Assembly (NCBI GenBank): GCA_015179125.1
Contig: WHVA01000069.1
Coordinates: 186,001-250,000 of the forward strand
Length of the DNA: 64,000 nucleotides
Reading direction: 5' to 3'
Source of the DNA: Gautieria morchelliformis
Taxonomy: Eukaryota; Basidiomycota; Agaricomycetes; Gomphales; Gomphaceae
In this document: one piece after another, positions 10,683-21,075 of the stretch
Position numbering within the stretch: the first letter of the stretch is position 1
How the letters are laid out: each line of letters begins with the position of its first letter
Notes under the pieces: generated by a model
The model's input: the letters and a program-made list of their open reading frames with translations, nothing else
Told to the model about the DNA's origin: nothing
Database searches by the model: none
Program-made: the position numbers and the translations under genes

Positions 10683-12402
10683 CAAGCTGGGCCCGAGATA
10701 CTGTAGCCTTCGAGGCATTCATCATGCACCTGTTGTAAAGTTAGTGAATTTGGTCACCCAGCAGCATATACGGTACAACAACCCCTTGCAATCGATACGA
10801 CCGGTTTACGGTCAGATACATCACTGAAGTTACCCTTCCCAGTGCAGAGCTCCCTGACATGCCCGAAAAACGACGCTTCCTTCTCGCATACATCAAATCT
10901 TGCAACAGGAATGACCGAGACGCGAGTACATGTGAGGCCACAACGTACGACCGGACCACAACGCACATATTCATCGATATCCAGGGGATAGGCTGGGTCG
11001 TCGGTGAACGAGTGGGCATTTGTACGTGGTGACCTTGCCAGAACCGTATTTGTCGCCTAACATAAACGAGGACAATGAGAGGTGCGTGATATTAAATCTT
11101 CTAACTAGTCATTATCCAACTCTTATACAGCGTGTGACTGGCACAATCTCGACGGTACCCCACGTCAACAACTCGACTCGGCAGCACAAGTCTCGTCCGC
11201 ACCCGTACCAGCTCCCCGCAAGTCGACTCTGCTACTAGCTCCATACGACCACCGCGAGCCAGGTCTGGTCCCCACATGACCACTGTGTATTTCAAGATGC
11301 ATCGAAACGTGCCTGCAACGTCTGCGGAAGATTGGCGGCAGGTCTTTTTTCGAGGTGAAAAATAACACTGAGATTGTGTATCTTGCGACTCCCTAATGTT
11401 TATTCTACGAGTGTGAAATGACGCTGATAATATTTCTCAAAATGTCAGACACTTGATCTTGCAAGTGCATTGTGCACTAAATCTCACCCGCTTTTCTTCC
11501 TACAGTACGCATATGCAAACAATGCACTATAATTTGACAGATATCTCAATCCCATCATTAAGTTACATTGCAACCTTGGTGCGTGTTCTCCTGGTATGTC
11601 TGATTTAATCTCATAGGTACCTGTAGGTACATTTCGGCTTATCCTCACAAGGAACGTCCCATGCCGGCGGCGATCTTGGACGATTCGACTATCACGCCTT
11701 TTATCACTCCATCGCGGACCTGTTAGGCCATGAGCGCAAGTCCGGCGTCGCAAAACCTTGTTGAGATGGTGGAAAGGGTAGGTGAACCGTTGTGCATTGG
11801 GAATTAACCGACGCCTTATCAGAAAAATATCTCCCAATGCACATGAATATAATGAACCGAAAGAAGACAACCGAAAGAAGACACTGCGTATGGGCAGATG
11901 CTAGCGCGATTGAAAGCCTCTGAGTAGGCTGGGAGGGGCTCAAGTATCTGTAGTATATTATAAATGCAGCTACATTATATCTTATATATCCTTCATTGGC
12001 CATCTATGAGCTATACGGACAAATATCAGGCATATATATCTCCGTGCCAGGCACATTGGTAACCCAATGGTGATTGAAGACCATGGGAGGAATTTATTGC
12101 TGAAACTCACCATAATCGTACCTCATGGGTCCACGATTGCATGATAGCAGTATCAGGGTAGATGTCAGGTGGCTTGTTATTTGCTGATCATTTAGATACC
12201 AGATGTGATAATCGTGGCTGCGACACACCATTGTTGCAGCCAATGGGGGCTCATGGGTAAAGCATGGGCATATGTTATAGTCATGACACCCGATGGCAAG
12301 GACACCACCTTTAGGTACGCGGCTGCTCTGACGTCTGGTATGCCGTTGTGCGATGGCGTATATTATAATATCGTTACAATCTTTTATGGTATTTCTCTCA
12401 TG
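10683..12402. other. mostly unassigned; possible minus-strand exons
   Basis: On the minus strand, about 11295-10754 contains peptide-like runs that read as exons: MWGPDLARGGRMELVAEST, then FMLGDKYGSGK, then ARFDVCEKEASFFGHVREL with DVSDRKPVVSIARGCCTVY. They lie in different frames and could be joined by short introns, but I could not close the phases or name a family. The FMLGDKY segment recalls BTB-domain proteins only loosely. From about 11400 to 12400 I see nothing. Confidence 0.3.
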
Positions 12403-12720
12403 TTACCGAGCTTCAAATTGAACCACTGGTGACAAAACACTTTAGCCTCGAATACCACAGTCATTTGTGTGATACGCTCACTTCTTTTAGTTCTCTTTTT
12501 GTACATTATGCGATGCCCACATTCTCTACAGCGAATAGGCTCTCGGGTCTTGATTTCGTTCTTCGCCCCGCAATCTAAAGGCGATGCCACTGGTGAGAGG
12601 TTGCAAAGCACCATCATACGTCATCGTACCAGCACAAATGTATTCCATTTCCTGTCTTGGCGGTGAAATATAGGAACCACCTCCGCCTCCAGCGTTGTCA
12701 CGTTGTGGTGGCTGGCTCAT
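12403..12720 (-). CDS. RPB12: RNA polymerases I/II/III shared subunit ABC10-alpha (Rpb12)
   Basis: Exons 12720-12630, 12574-12482 and 12425-12403 (the last only 23 nt) join to 68 residues. The zinc ribbon is complete: [20 protein letters not shown] then [15 protein letters not shown], closing with the invariant MVQFEAR. The cysteine pattern C-x2-C...C-x2-C binds one zinc. Rpb12 sits in the core of all three nuclear RNA polymerases and is essential in yeast. The N-terminal extension ([20 protein letters not shown]) is longer than in yeast and Gly-rich. No single ORF shows this gene; it appears only after splicing. Confidence 0.96.
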
Positions 12721-13519
12721 GCTCGTTGCTCGTTGCTGACTTTGAAATTGCGGCCAGGCCGGGAGTTACCACATACTCACTGAGCTCAACCCAATTCAAT
12801 CTTGTTGACATTCTTCTCAAGTGGGATGCAAACTGGCCCCGTACAGAACAGCCAGTGTTGAAGAACACAGCGATCTGTTTCCAAGTATATCGGCATAACT
12901 CTATTTACAGGCAACACGGGCATCAAACGTGTCTGATCATTAACAGCGCCGCAAAGCCACTGGGCTCCAGCGGCAGGTGTTTCACTGGGGTGGCAACTGA
13001 GATCATATATGTGGATGTTGGATACCACTGGAGTGGTGTTGGGACTCTCTTCGATAGATTGGGATCTCACCGCCAGATTCACATGGGTAACCATGCTGGG
13101 CATGCGACAGGAGTAGCTCAATCCAGCTCGTCCTCCAGATGAACGTAGACCCGGACAAGAGCCATCTCCACATCTCCTTTTGGATCGTCCATCACCTGAA
13201 CTCCAGCAGACGGACGGCGGAGACGGCGCGCCTTAGGCTAGTGAGGCGCCCGACACCGGCTAGCTGAAGGTAGCGCCGGTTGCATTCTGCAAAGGGAGTT
13301 GTATGACGACCGGCATCGACAACAACCGAACAAGACAACGGACAACATTGCTAAATGGGTCGCTCGAGTCGTCTCATATAAGAACCATGTCTGTTCAGGG
13401 GTTACGGCGTGGATTCCTGGCTGACCCACTCCCTGTATGAGTCTGCCCACCTTCTCTGATCTGTGAGCTGTCATGAAAGGCTGACCTTCGTACTCAGCTG
13501 ATAGTTCCGAGTATCCAGC
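12721..13519. other. upstream region of RPB12 with overlapping unsupported ORFs
   Basis: Two ORFs overlap on opposite strands: 161 codons at 12657-13142 (+) and 111 codons at 12786-13121 (-). The minus frame has a more protein-like composition (NLAVRSQSIEESPNTTPVVS ... VLPVNRVMPIYLETDRCVL). A short start-like peptide MDDPKGDVEMALVRVYVHL lies just upstream of it near 13200-13140. I recognise neither, and cannot join them with confidence. Confidence 0.25.
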
Positions 13520-14410
13520 ATGGCATCCCTGCAACTTTCCAGCACAGGGGATCCTGGGATTGAAGTAAGGGGACAACCTTCCACAGTCGAGTCCTCTTCC
13601 GCACCGTCGCCTCCTCGGTCTAGGTCCTTGTCTCCAACGGCCACATGCCATCACCCTCCTTCAAACGGCCTATCACCTTCTATTGTCATCTCACAATTTG
13701 AACCCCAATCGGCGCATCCTAGCGAGCACCGAGGGTCGAAGAGCCTGGGGCGTTCAAGCAGGTTCGCACCGTACCTAGGTGCCACAAATAGCGTATGCTG
13801 CCAGTGCTTAGTGGACACGCACTTGACTCAAATTTGACCGTATAGCCGATCCACCCTCGACGGCGTAGTCTGACAGATGCTCCCCCACATGTGTTGAAGC
13901 GCGAAACGCCAGACAGGGTGTGTCACCATCATACGCAGGAGAGGAAGGGACGTTGACAGTCGTACACAGGCTTCATCTGCTTCTCCTCGTATCCATCCTA
14001 ACACACTGCGCGATGTGAGTATGAATGCAGCACGACCGACACGGCCACACAAGCTTGTGGACATCGACACACAATCGGACGTACCCACCGCCTCTTTCGT
14101 ACCCATCTCCTCTTTTGTTCGTAGGCGGACGCCACAGTCGTCGCCCACGGCATCCACGTTCCCTCACAGAAGACGTTCAATTTCCTCTCAAGACACCCTC
14201 TCCCCAGTGTTACTTCCTACCCTCCTCCCGGGGCTGACGGTCTCATATCCCAATGCCGCTGAGCTGATGGATGTCTCAGAGATGGAAGACATGCGTTTAC
14301 CGTCTTCGATAGACTTACCAAAGCCGCGCAGTCGACATCAAGGCCTGCGACTGTCTTCGTACCGAAGTGCATCACACCTACACGATGGAAAGCGTGTGTC
14401 GTCCATATAA
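13520..14410 (+). CDS. Ser/Pro-rich hypothetical protein
   Basis: Two frames in the same phase can be joined by an in-frame 120-nt intron (GTATGC at 13793 to CAG at 13912). Exon 1 starts at ATG 13520 (MASLQLSSTGDPGIEV) and is rich in Ser and Pro. Exon 2 reads ASSASPRIHPNTLRDVSMNA and runs to a stop at 14410 (HLHDGKRVSSI). The Ser/Pro/Arg-rich, low-complexity composition fits a disordered regulatory protein, but no domain is visible. The intron is longer than its neighbours, so other splice choices are possible. I give no function. Confidence 0.35.
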
Positions 14411-14623
14411 CCTGACGAAGCATATTTGGATTGGAGCAAGGCCCCTAAACTGTAACAAGAATCTCGTTCAAACGAGCTTCGGACATTGATTTCCACCCCG
14501 ATTCGTACTTTCTGCATTCGCATCTTCGCACCTTGTCTTGTAATACCACCAAGCAGTCATTGAACTGCATCACTCTGTTACCGAATGTAGTTCTCGTACA
14601 CATTCCATCCTAGTCTAACATAC

Positions 14624-15879
14624 CTAATCGTGATCTTCTTCCTCAAGTCCTGGACACTGTTGTAGATCCTCTGGGTCTGTGTATTGTGTGCCACACCAGA
14701 AACAATAACAGTACTCGTTTCTTAAATAGGCCAGGAGGCGGTCTAGCCGCCGAGGTGCCTAGGTGAGAGGGTATTTAAATATATGTTAGCAGAGAAGGAT
14801 GTCAAGGGTACGTACACTCAAGCGTATGAACACTCTGGATTCCTCTACGATCTGTGGCGGGAAGCGATCTTTGGTCTGAATCAACGCCGGTGAGGTTGGC
14901 AAATCCGAGTCATCGTCTAACTGTAATAGAGGCTGTAAGGCGTCGGCACGCATCTGTTGACGAAGGCGATCGCTGGTGTCTAGACTCGCCCCAACCCCTA
15001 AATCTGAGGTGAGGGCTTCAAGTAAATCAGGAGGGAAAGTCTCCGGATCTTGAGGGTTAAGCCATAGGACGTTGAACTAGACGTGGCTGGTTCAGAAGAG
15101 ACATGAACAAGAGCATATACGCCCACCTCTTTCTCAGCCTTCTCGTCGAGGGTCACGCACGTTCGAGTCGCCGCAACAAGTCGACCTTCCGCCCTTTTTT
15201 CCTCGTATTCTTGTCTAGCTCGCTCCCGGTAGGATCCACGCGCCTCCTCGTCAGCTTGTTGTACGACTTTGGCGAGCTTTCCTGCAACTGTCGGGGACAC
15301 GGCACGCTTCCGCTTTCCGACACCCAGACGCCCTGAAGAGATATTGTCTAACAGCGTAGTACACAGCACGTTGAACACACTCGCCAGACCATACGTCCAG
15401 AGGAAGAGGTTCAACCAGATGGCCAGACGGTTTGGCAGCCACCGGGGCCGGTTCTGATCCTTCAGCAGACACCTCAGCGGGCTCTTCAGCCTTTGGGTGT
15501 GGTGGTTCATCTACTCTGCCCAGTGACTCTCCCGGCTTGAAACCCATCTGTGGCACTAGCAATCGTGAAAAGTTTCCTCATTTTGTATACATATGCAAGG
15601 ACGTACCTTCAGCATCATCGCCATAGCCTTGTTGGTTCCACCTGCACCAGTCTGTTCTTCTTCTCTGGCCCTTTCGAACAAGCTCTTACTCAAGCCCTCC
15701 TGTCGAGACTCTTCCTCGAGCTGGCGTCTACTCTTTTTGCGATTTTGCACATTCTTGAGTTCCGCTTTTCGCTGAGCTTCTCGGCGACGTTCAGCATATG
15801 TCAATTTTTTTGAACCTGATGACGCCAAAGACTCTGCGAGGAACTTGTCGGAGAGATAGTCATCTTCCGCGTCGGACAT
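14624..15879 (-). CDS. GPATCH11: G-patch / DUF4187 protein (GPATCH11-like)
   Basis: Exons 15879-15607, 15547-15385, 15332-15127, 15076-14816 and 14758-14624 give 345 residues. The N-terminus MSDAEDDYLSDKFLAE leads into a Lys/Arg/Glu-rich coiled region, then the short G-patch-like motif MMLKMGFKPGESLG. The C-terminal DUF4187 domain shows RNEYCYCFWCGTQYTDPEDL and PGLEEEDHD at the very end. G-patch proteins typically activate DEAH helicases in RNA processing; for GPATCH11 a spliceosome or kinetochore link is known only from animals. Intron 2 (15384-15333, 52 nt) is best read as GC-AG with donor GCGAGT, because no GT donor keeps the frame. Confidence 0.88.
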
Positions 15880-16150
15880 TCAGTTGGTTGCGAACTTGGT
15901 GTGTGAACTCCTTTATAACTTATGACGTTTACACGCCGCGGAATTTTTACATAGCCAGTTGCAGTCACTTTTTTTGGCAGCTCCTGAGCGACGTGCAAAC
16001 ACCACACTGGAATAAGAAAAATAACTGAAGCAGGCCAGTGGGTGAAATGGGAGCATCGTAAGGTCTGGGAATTGGCGGCAAAAGTCACCCCAACGGGCAG
16101 AGTAAATATTAAGAGCGAATCAGTGGATGAAGCCATGGTTTTCATGAAGA
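15880..16150. other. short intergenic region
   Basis: This lies between the GPATCH11-like start and the end of the RRM gene, both on the minus strand. I see no feature in it; it should hold the promoter of the former and the 3' end of the latter. Confidence 0.4.
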
Positions 16151-17303
16151 TTACGTCGCAACTATGGTGGCCTCGGGAGTGGCACCACCCTCACCTTTCT
16201 CGCCATTTTCCCCAGCTTCGTCCCTGTCCTGAGCATTGACAGCGATCTTAACCGCGATCTCCCGCCCATCCACCTCCTTCCCTTGAAGAGCTGCCAGCGC
16301 CTTCTTTTGCTCCTCCTCAGAGCCAACGTCAACGAACCCGTACCCCTTGCTCTTCCTGGGAGTGCCCCACCTCTTCCGGACAACACGAGCTGAGGCGACA
16401 TGTATACCTTGGGATGTGAACAGCTCAGCAAGCTGGGCGTCGTCGATGGTGAAACCGAGATTGGCGACGAAGAGGACAGTCTGGGAGGGTTCACCCGCCG
16501 GGGGCTCTCCAGCCGGGCGAGGAGTACGCTTGCGAACTTGACGAGGTGTTTTCTTCTTGGCGGCTTCGCCGTTCTCGGCCGTAGCAGGCACAGCATCCGT
16601 AGTCACTGCGGCGTCATCACCAGCGGCATCCTTGGCAGCTTTCTTGGTCTTCTTCCGCTACGGGTAAAAATAGTAAGCTATGATGCCGGGCGGGAACAGG
16701 GCGGAAGACTGACCAAATTCCTCTTCTTCTTGGGCTTTGCGGTCCCATCAGCCCCAGAAGCAGCGCCTTCCGCCTTGTCGGCCTCGCCGTTTGCCTCTGC
16801 CTCAGTGACCTCACCAGGGGGAGCCTTGCTACCCCGTCTGCCTGCCCTCCTCTTTGCCCTCCTTTCACTCCTTTCCTTGTCCTTTTGTTCCGTGGGCTTG
16901 GCAACTTCAATGATGATAGTGCGACCGTCGAGCTCCTTCTTATCCAGAGCGGCGACGGCCTTTTCGGCCGCCTCGAGGGTAGAGAAAGCTACGAAACCAT
17001 AGCCGGCGGAACGGGTACCACGCTGTATAACTTGAGCGGAGAGTCTGAAAAAGCGGTGTTGAGCGGGGGATCAAAATGGGAAGAACGACATACATATCAG
17101 TAGCAGCAGTCTCAAAAAAGGCCCGAAGGGCCTCATCAGTGGTAGAATAAGCAAGGTTGCCAGCAAAGACCTGAAATGGGATGTGAAGGGAAGAAGAAGA
17201 GCGGAATTAGAGCGGAAATGACCTTGTGGCCTGGGATTTCTTCGGTAGCGGCCTGTTGGGGTGCGCCGTTCGCGGTGACGGGGGCGGCAGGAGCGTCAGA
17301 CAT
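16151..17303 (-). CDS. RNA-binding protein with two RRM domains
   Basis: Exons 17303-17223, 17170-17094, 17044-16714 and 16657-16151 give 331 residues. RRM1 (about residues 27-100) has RNP2 KVFAGNLAY and RNP1 SAGYGFVAF, ending in TIIIEVAKP. A basic, Lys/Arg/Ala-rich linker (ERRAKRRAGRRGSKAPP, KKTKKAAKDAAG) follows. RRM2 (about residues 220-295) has RNP2 LFVANLGF and RNP1 KGYGFVDV. The layout resembles fungal proteins related to Rnp24/Nop-type or poly(A)-binding-like nuclear RRM factors, but no specific name is justified. The first donor is a weak GTCATT. It is divergent from the GH128 gene. Confidence 0.92.
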
Positions 17304-17799
17304 GGTGAGAAGAACGATACTGGACGCGCTGGATGAGCAGATATTTGAACCGGTTTTCGTTGAACAACTTGATGGGTTAAGGAGAGAAGGCGGCTAGGCG
17401 TTGCGGACACTAAATAGTGGCCGCGAGACGCCCGGCGGCCGTCAAATAGTCACCATGGCGGCTTGATGGGACGTTGTCCTATGTTCCCGATCTTTTCTTC
17501 GCAAACATTGCTTATTGCAGTCCTGCAGGTACGCTGCGGAAGCGAGGGTGGCATGCCCAGTCCTCGAGGTGGGCGTGTGGATTTACGTAACTAGACAACG
17601 GGCGGTGTCCCGGGGGCCCCTTCGCCGGCAGTTTCCAGGGGCCCGTCACCAGCGCAACTATATATGAGAGAGAACAAATGAGTACCACTTCTTCAACTTT
17701 TCTCCAACGGTCCATCCAGACGACGATACGCCCCCGGGCTCTCACAATTCTTTCAACACACTCTTTTCTAAGTCGCTCCCTCATCCACGAAGCGTAGCA
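17304..17799. promoter_or_regulatory. shared divergent upstream region
   Basis: This 496-bp gap separates the start codons of the RRM gene (-) and the GH128 gene (+). It must contain both promoters. A tatatatgag TATA-like string occurs near 17657-17667, about 135 bp before the GH128 start. No other element was recognised. Confidence 0.4.
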
Positions 17800-19168
17800 A
17801 TGCCCGTTGGTTCTCGTCTCGTCTCCTTGTTCACGTTTTCTTCCGTGGCACTCTTATTCTGCTCGCTCCAAGCAGCCCCCGTCGCCGCTATCGCCGTCGA
17901 GTCCCATGCCGCACGCGGCTTCTCCCACCATGCCCACGACGCTTTAGCGAAGCGCAAGAGGTCTAACGGCAAGCGGTGCAAGCCTCGACCTTCTCCTTCC
18001 TCCTCCTCCGACGCTGCTTCCGCAACCCCCCCTCCTCCCTCACCCTCTCCATCCCCTTCACCCTCTCCCTCCCCTTCACCCTCTCCCTCCCCGTCTCCCA
18101 GCTCCCCCCAGCAGCAATCATCTTCTGCTCCAGCCCCTTCACCTTCCTCCTCTAACAACGGCGTGAACGGCGTTAACGGCGTCGGCGGGTCTTCCAAAGC
18201 CGGTCTCGGCTGGCCTAATGGTGACCAGTGGTTGGATCAGTGGAAGGGTGTCGCAACGTTGGTGCTCTGAACTTGTATTTCATTCAGTGCGCTCAATTTT
18301 TATCCAGCATTTACACCTGGGCTCCCGAGTGTCCCGATAGCGCCCAGGGCCTCGGGATCACGTGTTGCCCCATGCTGTGGGGTTGGAACCAAGTCGGGCA
18401 ATGGCAGTCTGATGTTATGAACACAAACCCCAGCTGTGTCATGGGCCCCAATGAGTATGTCCGCCACGAGAAAGACCCTTATTTTTTTGACCAATCAAAC
18501 CAGACCCGAAATTGCCGGAGAGTCCAATATGGATGCCGGCTCGGGTGTATCTATTTGGAATCAATATATTCGTCCCATGAAAGCCAAGGGTGCTACTTTA
18601 ATCTCGCCCGCCACAACTTCAGACCCCAATGGCAAGATATGGATGCAGGACTTCTTCCAGATATGCGGCGGTAATAAATGCGACGTGAGCATTCAACACC
18701 TGTGTCTCATAAACGTTATGCTCATACAGCAGTCTAGGTCGACATTCTTGCCTGCCACTGGTATGATATATCTGGTGATGCTTTGATCGCCTACTTGAAC
18801 GATCTGCACGACACGTTCGGGCTGCCTATGTGGCTGACTGAATTCGCATGCCAAGTATGACCATTTCCCTTTGTTGTTTCCTAGGCAACCTTGCTTATTC
18901 ACCTTGTAGAACTTCAATGGTGGTGCCCAATGCTCTAGCGGCGATGTTTGGGGCTTCCAAGCACAAGTTACTGCCTTTATGGAGTCAGCTGACTATATGC
19001 TGATGTTTATGCCCTTCGGTAATTGACCTATGGTTCTGGTCGTTGCTCGTAGAACTGACCCGTTCTTTAGGCGCTATGCAGGACATGCAGGGTGTCAATA
19101 CCCTCAACCAGCTCATGAACCCGGACGGTTCTCCCAACGCGCTCGCCAAGGCTTACTTGGGCATTTGA
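17800..19168 (+). CDS. secreted GH128 beta-1,3-glucanase with Ser/Pro linker
   Basis: Six exons: 17800-18257, 18308-18454, 18504-18684, 18738-18854, 18910-19018 and 19071-19168; 369 residues. It begins with a signal peptide (MPVGSRLVSLFTFSSVALL...), then a possible KR-type processing site (ALAKRKRS). A linker of alternating Pro-Ser pairs (about residues 78-105) follows, then an Asn/Gly/Val segment. The catalytic domain has the general acid in GPNEPEIAGESNMDAG and the nucleophile in WLTEFACQN, both typical of GH128, plus YTWAPE and ILACHWYD. Such enzymes act on beta-1,3-glucan in fungal walls, for instance during fruit-body softening or wall remodelling. The linker is probably O-mannosylated. 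The AC|GTTGGT donor of intron 1 is inferred from phase. Confidence 0.93.
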
Positions 19169-19482
19169 TCATCTTTATTATTCCGTTAGAGAACACACCA
19201 GCATACGCTTATAGGGTTCGGACCCTATTATACCTCCATCTAGCCGCCAGGCTTTCATGCGTCGATTACTTGTTCCCTTCTACGTGTTAACCACTCGACG
19301 CAGGCATCGTTTGAGTGTCAACCGTACATATCCTTGCTATCATATCCATTAGCAGTGCTCTAGTGAGACCAGGTGCACCAAATGGACCTTAGTGTGTGTG
19401 TGATCGACCTTTGGCTCCATATATAGATAATATGTGCACATAAGTCAGGAGTCTTATCAGACCCCATTGTACGCCCCATATC
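19169..19482. other. intergenic stretch between same-strand genes
   Basis: This lies between the GH128 stop and the AhpD-like start. It contains a weak inverted repeat around 19207-19226 (agggttcggaccct). I see no gene in it. Confidence 0.4.
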
Positions 19483-20576
19483 ATGAAGTTGCCCCTGCCG
19501 GTGAAACATCTGTTGACACTTCGAAACCCTCAGGCAAATCGTTCGCCATCCATAGAAAGGCTCCATGGCGTCTTTGCTCCCACCTTGCAAGAAGCTACCC
19601 GTCACAAAGCCCAAGATGGTTGGCTCGTCCTTGCGGTGAGAGTGAACCAGCTCATGTACTTGCGAAAGTGACTGATGCTCTGATAGACCTCTACGCTCCT
19701 TTCGGCGAACGTGCCATCTGCCGTGGGACATCTGTATCACTACGTCTCACGCCGGACCCCGCTCTCCTCCAGTGATGCGGGTCTACTCACCACAGAGGCC
19801 AGAACTGCACAGGCCGCCCTTATGCGAGAAGCAGCCGTGAAATCCGCCATTTTCGTGGGCGTGCCGCGCGTATGTATCCTGGTTCCATCTGCCAGGTGGT
19901 GACGACGCTGACCTAGCGGGCGGTGTGTCTGTGGGGCCCAAGACGATCCTGAGCCTGGAGGCACTAACTGGTGCATTGGAGGACGATGTTAAGACGTCCC
20001 TCCGCCAAGTGTCGCATCGGTAAGGCATATATGTATATGTTTTTATCCCTAATGACATGCCCCAATACGGAAGAGAGGCGAACGCCACGAATATAGAGAA
20101 ATTCGTGCAGCGGGGCCGCGACCTCTGGAAGGACATCTACTCGCCCCATGACGTGAAGCTGGCTAACAAACTCGCGTCTTATCACCCCGACTTCATATGT
20201 GCGCGCGTATACTCGAGTCATGGTAATTGACTCTGCTCACGCAGTCCGCGGTCCAGCCTTTATCATTCAGAGCTACGGCACAGTCTTGAGTCCGTGGCCT
20301 CCTAGCGATCCAACACACGGGTCAGGGAATGTCAATCGCACTCTCACTTCTGTGCTAGGAACAGCGTGCCTTCGTACCGAGGGAGGCGTCGGGCCCCAAT
20401 TAACTAGCCACGTCTTCGGCTTACTAAAATCTCACGGTGATGGATACGCTGGCGAGCCTGCCACAGAAGGTGATCGGTGGTTGTCCAGTGCGGAAGGGAC
20501 CGAATGGGTTATCAATACTGTGGATGCGCTCTGCGATGTGGTTAGGCTGGACAGCGGTAGCAAGAGCAAACTTTGA
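19483..20576 (+). CDS. AhpD-like / carboxymuconolactone-decarboxylase-fold protein
   Basis: Exons 19483-19635, 19687-19869, 19943-20019, 20074-20198 and 20257-20576 give 285 residues with all phases closed. The family pattern is clear: REAAVKSAIFVGVPR followed by TILSLEALTGALEDDVKTSL, then GRDLWKDIYSPHDVKLANKL, SYHPDFISFIIQSYGTVLSP and CLRTEGGVGPQLTSHVFGLL, ending in WVINTVDAL. These fungal proteins share the AhpD-like helical fold but usually lack the CxxC of true AhpD, and I see no CxxC here. The substrate is therefore unknown. No organelle signal is obvious. Confidence 0.85.
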
Positions 20577-20630
20577 GGGAACATGCGCAGTATCCTTGTT
20601 GACAACTTGAACTTATAGACATGCTTGAGT

Positions 20631-21075
20631 TTACCAACCAGTCTTTCCATGCCAAAATTCGATAGCGGCTACGTAACATACTGCAATGGGAAACAGACAG
20701 GCAGTAGGGCCTATCAGAGTAGAGGCTTCGATGGGGATTTGGAGAGGGTTTGGACGAGGATTTGATTTTTTATGAAGCTCCGTCAAAGTCAAAACCTGGC
20801 TCTGATAAGCCTGAGACGAGCCGAAGCTGATGCTGCTGCCGTCGCCGGCAGGGGCAGGACTTCGAATTTCTTGTTTGTGATGATAACTTTCCTTCAGCGC
20901 ATCGTCTAAGAAAGCAAGCTAAAGGACCGATGCGAGTTGGATGCTTCACTCATGACACCATTTACTCCCAGGACGACTTGCCGGATGGTCGAGAGGCGGC
21001 TCCGCCGAAATCTAAATCCAATACGATCGACGCGACTTTTCCACGTCGATATTCGCCTTGATTTCGGACGCAAAC
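20631..21075 (-). CDS. 3' part of an unrecognised spliced gene
   Basis: Two exons can be joined. The first, about 21075 to 20963, has RPKSRRISTWKSRVDRIGF and RRSRLSTIRQVVLGVN. The second, about 20909 to 20631, has DALKESYHHKQEIRSPAPAG, QSQVLTLTELHKK and a hydrophobic end (LIGPTACLFPIAVCYVAAIE, WHGKTGW, stop). The donor GTGTCA and acceptor CTTAG keep the frame. The N-terminal part is not found. It could belong to a gene reaching further right on the minus strand. No family is recognised. Confidence 0.3.

Noticed and set aside
13238-13654. 138-codon minus-strand ORF with Arg/Cys-rich start
   Set aside because: It overlaps the plus-strand Ser/Pro-rich gene; its composition is uneven and no domain is seen.
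19200-19235. tRNA T-arm-like string agggttcggaccct
   Set aside because: No acceptor stem, D-arm or anticodon arm fits around it.
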